Notes under the pieces: generated by a model
Told to the model about the DNA's origin: nothing
The model's database searches: none
Seen by the model: only the letters and a program-made list of their open reading frames with translations
Position numbers and translations under genes: made by a program
Shown here: piece by piece, positions 9,196 through 16,289 of the stretch
How the letters are laid out: every line of letters begins with the position of its first letter
How positions within the stretch are numbered: the stretch's first letter is position 1
Assembly (NCBI GenBank): GCA_965201085.1
Contig: CBDAVS010000021.1
Coordinates: forward strand, 1 to 64,000
From: JAPOUP01 sp965201085
GTDB lineage: Bacteria > Pseudomonadota > Alphaproteobacteria > Rhodobacterales > Rhodobacteraceae
Reading direction: 5' to 3'
DNA: 64,000 nt

Positions 9196-9896
9196 ATCAC
9201 CTCCAACAGAGACGTAAGCGGAATTAGATGCGTGGCCTCCCCGTCACGCAGAAGCATCCCGAAATCCTCGTCGATGCCCAGGAAGGTACCGCTTGCATCG
9301 CCGTACCGCACCTCCTCTCCGATCCCATAGGCCAGACCCCGCCAATCCGTATGCAGCGCCTTTGATCCCTTGTCTTCCCACCGGCTGATCCAGTTCAGGG
9401 TGTGTTTGGTCCAGCTCTCGACCAAAGCGGTGGGACCGACCTCCACGCAACCTTCCTCATAAAGCGCGGTCGACTCCGGGTCGTCACCCGCAACCTGATC
9501 GACCAGAAACAGCTGGAGTTCGAAGCCGACAACCAGCCAGCCCGGGACTTCCTCCCGCACGTTCCCATCGGCGGCGACCCGCAGCCGACCGCATCGCGCC
9601 CCGTTGACCCTGATATCTCCGGCCCAACCGAGATGGACGGCGACTTCGGGCGGAGCCAGCGCACCAAGCGCGTTCTGGAGACTCACGCCGCAGAGGGGCA
9701 TCATCGCCATCGCCTTCAGAAGCGGAACCTCCGGAGCGAAGACAAGTGCCGCGCCAATACGGTCGGCAGCGACATTGTACACCACCAACCCCGCCTCACA
9801 GCCAAGATCGGCCTTGGCGCAGGCCGTGTCGAAGGGTTCCACCGCCCCGCTCACCTCCAGACCCGACATAAGTGGCGGGAAGATTGTCTCGCTCAT
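9192..9896 (-). CDS. biotin/lipoate protein ligase-like protein (DUF4444 type)
   Basis: 234 residues. The body resembles the biotin/lipoate protein ligase fold (AADRIGAALVFAPE, HLGWAGDIRVNGARCGRLR) and the C-terminus has the DUF4444-like segment (YGIGEEVRYGDASGTFLGIDEDFGML). The usual catalytic GRGR-type loop of biotin ligases is not evident, so true ligase activity is doubtful. It overlaps both neighbours by 4 bp. Presence in FDH clusters suggests a role in maturation of the enzyme or its Fe-S centres, which is inference. Confidence 0.75.
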   Translation of the reverse strand: MSETIFPPLMSGLEVSGAVEPFDTACAKADLGCEAGLVVYNVAADRIGAALVFAPEVPLLKAMAMMPLCGVSLQNALGALAPPEVAVHLGWAGDIRVNGARCGRLRVAADGNVREEVPGWLVVGFELQLFLVDQVAGDDPESTALYEEGCVEVGPTALVESWTKHTLNWISRWEDKGSKALHTDWRGLAYGIGEEVRYGDASGTFLGIDEDFGMLLRDGEATHLIPLTSLLEVI

Positions 9897-10960
9897 GCAT
9901 AGCCCTTCGCGATCAGGGAACCGGCCACATCCCGAAACGCCGCCGCATGCGGACCGTCCAGCTCGGTCACCACCACCGGCGCCCCGCCATCCCCGGCCAC
10001 CCTGATATCGATATGAAGCGGAATCTCCGCGAGGAGCGGAACCCCAAGTTTCGCCGCCTCGGCCGCCACGCCACCATGTCCAAAGGTATGCTCTTCATGC
10101 CCGCATTTTGAACAGATATGGGTCGACATATTTTCGATAAGTCCGAGTATCTTCACTTTGAGCTGATTGAACATGTCCACACCCTTCCGAGCGTCCAGAA
10201 GCGCAACGTCCTGAGGGGTTGAAACGATGATCGCGCCATCGACCACGGCCTTCTGGGCCAATGTCATCTGCACATCCCCCGTTCCCGGCGGCAGATCGAC
10301 GATCAGCACGTCCAGCGCGCCCCACTGCACCTGGGTCAGCATCTGCTGGAGCGCCCCCATCAGCATCGGACCACGCCAGACGACTGCCTGGCCTTCGGTT
10401 GTCATAAGACCGATCGACATCATCGTGACACCATGATTGCGCATCGGAAGTATCGTCTTGCCGTCAGGGCTTGACGGACGGCCGGATACACCCAGCATCC
10501 TCGGCTGCGACGGCCCGTATACGTCGGCATCAAGGAGCCCCACCCTGCGCCCCGCCTGCGCCAACGCGCAGGCCAGATTGGCCGATATCGTCGATTTGCC
10601 GACACCACCTTTGCCGGACGCCACCGCAAGGATGCGGTCAACGCCGGGTACTCGCGCGGGCCCCTGGGTCGCTGGGCGCCGACTCGGTTTCAGATCGGGC
10701 GGTGGAGCCTTCGCCGTATGGGCTGTCATTACGACCGACACCTGTCCCGAACCAGATAGAGCCTTCAGCCGCGTCTCCGCTTCCACGCGAACGGACTCGT
10801 ATGTCTGGCCAAGCTTCGGATCGATTTCCATGACGAAGCGAATGTTCCCGGCTTCGACCGTCAAAGCGCGTACAAGTCCCGCCGCGGCGATGTTTTCACC
10901 GCTGACAGGGTCCGTGACGGACTTCAGCGCGTCGAGGACCTTATCGCGCGAAAGGGTCAA
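9893..10960 (-). CDS. Mrp/NBP35-type Fe-S carrier ATPase
   Basis: 355 residues, cytoplasmic P-loop protein of the Mrp/ApbC family that carries and transfers [4Fe-4S] clusters. The N-terminal MIP18-like domain is about residues 1-90 (VLDALKSVTDPVSG). The deviant Walker A is VASGKGGVGKST, followed by LLDADVYGPSQP, VDLPPGTGDVQMT and the CSKCG cluster-binding pair near the C-terminus. Within this cluster it probably loads Fe-S clusters onto FDH subunits. Start MTLSRDKVLDAL; the start overlaps the stop of the DUF6494 gene by 4 bp. Confidence 0.9.
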   Translation of the reverse strand: MTLSRDKVLDALKSVTDPVSGENIAAAGLVRALTVEAGNIRFVMEIDPKLGQTYESVRVEAETRLKALSGSGQVSVVMTAHTAKAPPPDLKPSRRPATQGPARVPGVDRILAVASGKGGVGKSTISANLACALAQAGRRVGLLDADVYGPSQPRMLGVSGRPSSPDGKTILPMRNHGVTMMSIGLMTTEGQAVVWRGPMLMGALQQMLTQVQWGALDVLIVDLPPGTGDVQMTLAQKAVVDGAIIVSTPQDVALLDARKGVDMFNQLKVKILGLIENMSTHICSKCGHEEHTFGHGGVAAEAAKLGVPLLAEIPLHIDIRVAGDGGAPVVVTELDGPHAAAFRDVAGSLIAKGYA

Positions 10961-11166
10961 TGGTCAGGCGCCCCTGCGCCACTCCCGACGATCCTACCGG
11001 TCAACTCGTGTGCCATATCCAGTTCCGCGATCGTGATAACGGCCTTGATGGCATAGGTTTTGCCCGCCTCGCCGCTTTCCCGAATCGCCGCCTCGATGGC
11101 CTGCTGCGAGGTGACGCCGACCTGTTTAAGGAATTTCCGCATGGACATGTTGTATTCTTCGCTCAT
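10957..11166 (-). CDS. DUF6494 family small protein
   Basis: 69 residues, starting MSEEYNMSMRKFLKQVGVTS. The longer frame upstream lacks similarity, and a purine-rich GGAG lies just before this start. I recognise the sequence as DUF6494, a short soluble protein found beside the Mrp-like gene in FDH loci. It is mostly helical and alanine-rich, with no catalytic motif seen. It is the first gene of the minus-strand operon and is divergent from the cytochrome gene at 11223. Confidence 0.78.
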   Translation of the reverse strand: MSEEYNMSMRKFLKQVGVTSQQAIEAAIRESGEAGKTYAIKAVITIAELDMAHELTGRIVGSGAGAPDH

Positions 11167-11222
11167 CGATCGGCTCTCCTTGGCTATTGACTTGGCTCGC
11201 ACGCTTTTCCTACCCTGACCGC

Positions 11223-11966
11223 ATGGTTTTCCGGTTTCTCCTTACCGCTCTATTCCTTGGCTTCGCCGCAAACGCAATGGCCGACGATAGACTTCTATGG
11301 CTCGCGGTACCGGATACATTGGTGGATAGCGGCCTGATGCGCTTCATGCTTCCGCGCTTTTCGATGAAAACGCAAGTACGTGTCGAACTCGTTCCCCCCG
11401 GCACAACCGCGCACGCGGCTATCGGCGACACCGGAACTCCCGTCTTCACGGGCATGGGACAGACCTGGTCGCTTGACGTTCTGGAGCCGGGACATCTTGG
11501 AACGGATCGTTTCGTCACCTGGATCACGGACGTCACCGGTCAACGGGCGATCACCGGCTACATTGTCGATGGAGCTCAGCCCTTTTCCCTTCCGGCTGAG
11601 GAGGTCACCGTAATCGAGGTCGTCGAATACGACGGCGACGCGGTACGCGGAAAGGAGATTTCACGGGTCCATTGCGGTCGCTGCCATGTCACCGCGAAAG
11701 GGGATGAGGGCCTCGGCATCGGTTCCACGCCGTCCTTTTCCGCGCTGCGTGGATTTGAGGATTGGGACGCCCGTTTCGCCGCGTTTTTCGCGCTGAAACC
11801 CCATCCCGCCTTCACCCAGATCGAAGACGTCACCCACCCGTTCCCCATTGACCGCCCGTCGCCGATCGCGCCACTTGAACTGACGCTTGAAGATATCGAA
11901 GCGATCCTAGCCTATGTGGCGGGCATCGAACCGGCAGCGCTTGGAGCCCCGATTCAACATCAGTGA
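11223..11966 (+). CDS. exported monoheme cytochrome c with TupA-like N-terminal segment
   Basis: 247 residues with a signal peptide (MVFRFLLTALFLGFAANAMA). The N-terminal about 110 residues (LLWLAVPDTLVDSGLMRFML, TQVRVELVPPGT) look like the first lobe of TupA-type oxyanion-binding proteins but lack the VGTGQAL motif. A CGRCH heme-binding motif follows (Cys151, Cys154, His155), with a possible distal Met not evident. Periplasmic. Its location between the FDH maturation genes suggests a link to formate oxidation electron flow or metal sensing, which is inference. The stop overlaps the convergent Fe-S gene by 7 bp. Confidence 0.72.
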   Translation: MVFRFLLTALFLGFAANAMADDRLLWLAVPDTLVDSGLMRFMLPRFSMKTQVRVELVPPGTTAHAAIGDTGTPVFTGMGQTWSLDVLEPGHLGTDRFVTWITDVTGQRAITGYIVDGAQPFSLPAEEVTVIEVVEYDGDAVRGKEISRVHCGRCHVTAKGDEGLGIGSTPSFSALRGFEDWDARFAAFFALKPHPAFTQIEDVTHPFPIDRPSPIAPLELTLEDIEAILAYVAGIEPAALGAPIQHQ

Positions 11967-13909
11967 TCACGGTGCTCGGCAATATAATCTTCGGTCGTTC
12001 GCACCCTTGGCCGTTCCCCGCCGAATAATGGCCCGTTCTTGACCTCGAACTGTGCTTTCACGCGGCAGTCGTCGCACATCTGGATCGTATGTAGCGCCCC
12101 GGACCCTTGGTACATGGAATGGGTGGCGAGCTTCTCGGTGATCCGTTCGATCGCGGATTTGGACCCGAACGGAACGCCGCATGAAATACAGAGGAAAGGC
12201 TCTTCCTCGTTCAATACTGTTTGGGACAGCGCCTCATCAGCCAGATTCAGACGCGGCACCAAAGTTATCGCGCTTTCGGGGCAGATAGCGGCGCAGATCC
12301 CGCATTGCAGACACGCGTCCTCCTGAAAGCGCAGCTGCGGCATGTCTGGATTGTCACCGAGCGCTCCCGAAGGACATAGCGATACACATGACAGACAGAG
12401 CGTGCATGAATCCTTATTGACCGCCAACGCGCCGTAGGGCGCACCCGTCGGAAGCGTGATCGGCTCCGTCGTCTCCGGGAGCAGTGCTCTGGAGGCCTGT
12501 CTGGCGATCTGTCGCCGGGTACCCAACGGTCGAACCGGTTTGTTCAATGCGATGCCTACGTCCGATTCGTAAAGGGCGTCGGATAGAGCGTCCGCATCAG
12601 ATGTATCGATCATGAAGAACCTGTCACCCGCGATCGCGGCGGTGAGCGCTATCTCCCGATCGATCACGTCTCGACCCGCACCGGGACCGGGAGCGACGGC
12701 CACATCCACAAAGCCAGCGGCAAGCGCCGCAAGCGCCTCCGCATGTCCAAACGCGCCGACCGCCGGCAGCTCCAACGGAATCACATCGGCGGGGAGACCG
12801 CGTCCAAACCTCGCACAAAGCCGTATGAGCTCATCGCCGTGACGGTCAACGACCAGCAGGCGCGGTGCAACCCCACCGGTTGCGAAATAATTCCGGGCCA
12901 TCTCCTGTATCCGATGGAACGTGTGCTCCACGGGTGGCGCATCGTAGGATACCGCACCGTTCGGACAGAGCGAGGAGCAGGCACCACAGCCCGCGCAGAC
13001 CATCGGGTCGACGGTCACATGATCACCGGAAGGGCTGATGGCGCCGGTCGGGCAGGCATCGAGGCAACGTGAACACCCGACCTGGTCAGCCCGTGAATGG
13101 GCGCAGAGAACCGACTCCGTCCTTACATAAAGAGGCTTCTCGAAAGTGCCGATCAGACCGGACGCCTCAAGAACGGCGTCCGCGACCGCCGTTACGCTGC
13201 CTGGATCGGCGCGCAGATAGCCTTCTCGCTTCTCGTGGGCATTGAAGAGCGGCTCATGACCGCTGAGATCCAGAATGATGTCGCAATCGGAACTCGCGCC
13301 GTCCCGGGGCGCACTCCATCGCCACTCGCCTCGCCCCCCCGGCTGGATCCGACTGAACCCATCGAAGGACAGTTCGAAACCCGCCAAGGCACCGACCACC
13401 TTCCCGATCCGACCGCGAATGACGTCATAGCTGCGGGTCGGCGGAGGGTCGCCGTCATCCAATTGCAGGACGGTGACGCCAAGTGTCCCGGCCAGGCGTT
13501 CCGCGGCATCGAAAACGGTCCCGGCGCTGCCGATGATCAGGCAAAGACCTTCGGAAACCAGATCGATGGTCTTCGTCGGAGCGGGTGCGAGCGCCGCGTC
13601 AGCCGCGAGCGCCGCCATCTTCGGCCCGGTATCGCGGACGTCATCGGTCCACCCGGCGCGGTCCCGAAGATCGAGAAAACCCGGGACGTCCACGTCCAGG
13701 TCCTCCGCCACTTCCTCGAAGAACCGCATCTCCTGCCCGCAGCAGATAGTGCACGCGCCCGCCGCAATCAACTTGGCCGCCGCCTGCGTCTCATCCGAGC
13801 ACAACGATGTGAACACCTTCGAACACGGCAGTCCGGTAGCGGCTTCGATCTTGTCCGGGTGCAGATTCTGCGAACCCTCGCAGTCGCACAGGATCAGATG
13901 TTCGGCCAA
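11960..13909 (-). CDS. 4Fe-4S ferredoxin-type FDH accessory protein
   Basis: Large Fe-S protein of about 649 residues, with two paired ferredoxin-like regions: CSRCLDACPTGAI with CAGCGACSSLCPNGAV near the middle, and CTLCLSCVSLCPSGAL with CLQCGICAAICPESAI toward the C-terminus. N-terminal HLILCDCEGSQ and CTICCGQE are typical of the FDH-cluster version of this protein. A CxxC pair (FLCISCGVPFG) lies near the end. I place the start at a TTG (13909) just before LAEHLILCDC, after AGGGAAAG; the frame is open further upstream to 14056, so the start is uncertain. Divergent from the DUF3305 gene. Confidence 0.78.
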   Translation of the reverse strand: MAEHLILCDCEGSQNLHPDKIEAATGLPCSKVFTSLCSDETQAAAKLIAAGACTICCGQEMRFFEEVAEDLDVDVPGFLDLRDRAGWTDDVRDTGPKMAALAADAALAPAPTKTIDLVSEGLCLIIGSAGTVFDAAERLAGTLGVTVLQLDDGDPPPTRSYDVIRGRIGKVVGALAGFELSFDGFSRIQPGGRGEWRWSAPRDGASSDCDIILDLSGHEPLFNAHEKREGYLRADPGSVTAVADAVLEASGLIGTFEKPLYVRTESVLCAHSRADQVGCSRCLDACPTGAISPSGDHVTVDPMVCAGCGACSSLCPNGAVSYDAPPVEHTFHRIQEMARNYFATGGVAPRLLVVDRHGDELIRLCARFGRGLPADVIPLELPAVGAFGHAEALAALAAGFVDVAVAPGPGAGRDVIDREIALTAAIAGDRFFMIDTSDADALSDALYESDVGIALNKPVRPLGTRRQIARQASRALLPETTEPITLPTGAPYGALAVNKDSCTLCLSCVSLCPSGALGDNPDMPQLRFQEDACLQCGICAAICPESAITLVPRLNLADEALSQTVLNEEEPFLCISCGVPFGSKSAIERITEKLATHSMYQGSGALHTIQMCDDCRVKAQFEVKNGPLFGGERPRVRTTEDYIAEHRDH

Positions 13910-14054
13910 CGTCTTTCCCTTCGTGGATATCAGGATTACGATCCGTTGGCAGATTAGACATGATTGGTACCGAACGTAAACTGCAAACATCAAGCCACCC
14001 GAGAGTTCGGGGCGCGAGCGAGGGCCTATGTATTTCAATCCGTCCAGATACGGC

Positions 14055-14588
14055 ATGATGCCGCTTGGAGTCGTCGTTCGCCGAACGTCCGGGGTGACAC
14101 GCTGGCGGAAATGGTCGTGGAAAGCGGTTGCCGTAATCCCCGGCGCGGCTGAGGCCGATTGGAGGGAACTCCAGCGGGGCCCGTCCTGGACCGAATACCA
14201 CGCCGCGACCGTACCGGTGGAACTGCACGGCGCGGAGACGGAGGCCTACCTGAACGCGCTGTCCGATGGACAGCCCAGCGTGTTCGTCGTGCTGCGCCAT
14301 GGAGACGCGGCGCAGGACGAGAGACCGTCCATCCTGCTGGTCACCGCCTCTCCCTACGAGGCGCAGGACTATGCCGACAGCGGCGAGGAAATCGTCGAGA
14401 AGGTGCCGATGCCAGCGGGGTTGATAGCTTGGGTGCACGATTTCGTGGAACGCCACCACGAGGAAAAAGCCTTCGTCAAGCGCAGACGTGACAGGAAGCG
14501 GATTGACGCGGTGGAGGACGGTATCGGAGACGCGAGAATTCGACAGATCGCCGACGTCTATCGCGTTCCCAAGCGTCGGCTACAATGA
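14055..14588 (+). CDS. DUF3305 family protein
   Basis: About 177 residues. Recognised as DUF3305 by the opening MPLGVVVRR, the central WSWKAVAVIPGA and the later PYEAQDYADSGEEIVEKVPMP. It is a conserved soluble partner gene of FDH clusters with unknown biochemistry. An in-frame ATG at 14028 would add nine residues (MYFNPSRYG) that do not fit the family, so I prefer 14055. The C-terminus is basic (KRRRDRKR). First gene of the rightward operon leading to fdhAB. Confidence 0.8.
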   Translation: MMPLGVVVRRTSGVTRWRKWSWKAVAVIPGAAEADWRELQRGPSWTEYHAATVPVELHGAETEAYLNALSDGQPSVFVVLRHGDAAQDERPSILLVTASPYEAQDYADSGEEIVEKVPMPAGLIAWVHDFVERHHEEKAFVKRRRDRKRIDAVEDGIGDARIRQIADVYRVPKRRLQ

Positions 14589-14637
14589 ATCGCCGTACCA
14601 CGGAGCGATCCGGTGTACCGCGCACGGAGGTTCGGAG

Positions 14638-15282
14638 ATGAATGACTTCTGGGTGCGCCGCAAAGCGGCGGTGCAGGCTGAGGAAGCGTGCGAGGCAAAT
14701 CGAAAGGCAGCCGAGAAAGAGGCCGAAACGCTTGCGGAACTCGAAGTAAAATCCGACGTCGAAATATTACGGGAACTCGAACTACCGGACCCGGAGGGTA
14801 TGCAGGCGGGCGACGATTTCACCGCCTTCCTCAAGACGACCGTTCCCGAGCGCATCAGGGTACGCGCGCTGCGCCGGCTCTGGACGACAAATCCGGTTCT
14901 GGCGAATCTCGACGGATTGATCGAATACGGCGAGGACTTCACCGACGCCGCGACGGTCGTCGAGAACCTTCAGACCACCTACCGGGTCGGACAGGGCATG
15001 CTGAAACACGTTCAGGAACTCGACCGCGCCGAGTCCGGAACAGAGTCCGACGAACAGGAAGCGGAGGCGACCGAATCAGTCACCGAAACCGACACGGAAA
15101 ACGAGTCGGGCGACAAATCCGACAATTTGACTCGGGTTGAAATATCGCGAAATACAGCCATATCCGATAATTTCAGTCAGGATAATATCGAGGAATCCGA
15201 AGAAAAAACAACGGAATCCACACCGAATCGGGAAAATAGCCCTACCAGCCGGCGACGTATGCGCTATAGTTTCGATAGTTGA
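14638..15282 (+). CDS. DUF3306 family protein
   Basis: 214 residues, start MNDFWVRRKAAVQAEE after GGAG. This is DUF3306: an N-terminal charged helix, then the conserved core DFTAFLKTTVPERIRVRALRRLW and DGLIEYGEDFTDAATV. The C-terminal about 75 residues are low-complexity, Glu/Ser/Thr/Asn-rich and probably disordered. It follows DUF3305 by 49 bp. The pair is a marker of respiratory FDH loci. Exact function unknown. Confidence 0.82.
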   Translation: MNDFWVRRKAAVQAEEACEANRKAAEKEAETLAELEVKSDVEILRELELPDPEGMQAGDDFTAFLKTTVPERIRVRALRRLWTTNPVLANLDGLIEYGEDFTDAATVVENLQTTYRVGQGMLKHVQELDRAESGTESDEQEAEATESVTETDTENESGDKSDNLTRVEISRNTAISDNFSQDNIEESEEKTTESTPNRENSPTSRRRMRYSFDS

Positions 15283-15310
15283 ACAAGCGGGTGGTGAACG
15301 GTAGCGATAG

Positions 15311-15919
15311 ATGTTGGCCTTGGATCAATCCATTGGCATTCATGAAGAGGATCGTCTTCGGGCGGATTTCTACAATTTCCTCGGTTTGATCCTCGCCCGT
15401 CCTCCCGATCAGATGACTCTCGACCAAACGGCCGGTCTTCGCGGCGATAAGAGCGAATTCGGTCGGTCGATAAACATACTCGCCAAAGTCGCGACCCGCA
15501 CCACCTGCGGAAGTGCGGTCACCGAATACAACAAACTCTTCATCGGGCTCGGACGCGGCGAGTTGCTGCCCTATGCCAGCTATTACATGACCGGTTTCCT
15601 GAACGAGAAGCCGCTGGCGGTTCTGCGCGAGGATCTCTCTCGACTCGGCATCACCAGATCGGAAACCGTGTTCGAACCGGAAGATAACATCGCCTCCCTC
15701 ATGGAAGTGATGGGAGCCCTGATCGTCGGGCGGTTTTCGTCACCCGCCGGAACCGACGAGCAGCAGGCGTTCTTCGATCGCCATATCGCGCCATGGGCCG
15801 GTCATTTCTTCGCTGACCTCGAAGGCGCGAAGTCCTCGGTTCTCTATGCGGCGGTCGGTAAGCTCGGTCGCCTTTTCATGGAAATCGAGACCGAAGCCTT
15901 TCGCATGGCTCCCGCATAG
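15311..15919 (+). CDS. TorD/DmsD-family molybdoenzyme chaperone
   Basis: 202 residues, cytoplasmic, all-helical TorD-like chaperone. Key stretches: RADFYNFLGLILARPPD at the N-terminus, TEYNKLFIGLGRGELLPYASYY in the middle (the YNxLFxGxGRGEL-type motif), and PEDNIASLMEVMGALI. Such proteins bind the twin-arginine leader of the catalytic subunit and hold it until the cofactor is inserted. The client here is most likely FdhA, 370 bp downstream. Confidence 0.88.
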   Translation: MLALDQSIGIHEEDRLRADFYNFLGLILARPPDQMTLDQTAGLRGDKSEFGRSINILAKVATRTTCGSAVTEYNKLFIGLGRGELLPYASYYMTGFLNEKPLAVLREDLSRLGITRSETVFEPEDNIASLMEVMGALIVGRFSSPAGTDEQQAFFDRHIAPWAGHFFADLEGAKSSVLYAAVGKLGRLFMEIETEAFRMAPA

Positions 15920-15989
15920 GGTTTAGCGAAGCGCTCCGGGCAACCGATGCGCGAAATATGGAAGGAAAATGGAAAGAGGAGAATCAGAT

Positions 15990-16178
15990 ATGTCAGAAAC
16001 ACACAAGGACGGCGCAAGCCGCCGTGATTTCTTGCTCCTGGCAGGAACGGCCGCCCCCGCCGCGGCGATCGCCGTGGCCAAAGGCGGTCATGCGGAGGCG
16101 GCCGAGCCCGATCCCTCGTTGGATCGGCTTCAGGACACCGCGCATACCCGCGCCTATTACGACAGTGCCCGTTTCTAG
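15990..16178 (+). CDS. small twin-arginine-leader protein of formate dehydrogenase cluster
   Basis: 62 residues, starting MSETHKDG. A twin-arginine signal is clear (SRRDFLLLAGTA, then an alanine-rich hydrophobic run and the AEAAEP cleavage region). The mature part is only about 30 residues (DPSLDRLQDTAHTRAYYDSARF). Short Tat proteins of this kind are found directly before fdhA in proteobacterial FDH operons. The role is unknown; a small exported partner of FdhA is a guess. Confidence 0.78.
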   Translation: MSETHKDGASRRDFLLLAGTAAPAAAIAVAKGGHAEAAEPDPSLDRLQDTAHTRAYYDSARF

Positions 16179-16289
16179 TTCGGGAACTGCAAAGGGCCTG
16201 GCCACCGGTTGCGTGACGCCCACCGGCCATAAGCCTTGACTTAAACCCACAGGGCAGGCGGGTCTCCGCTGCCAGCAAGGGAGAACAAT

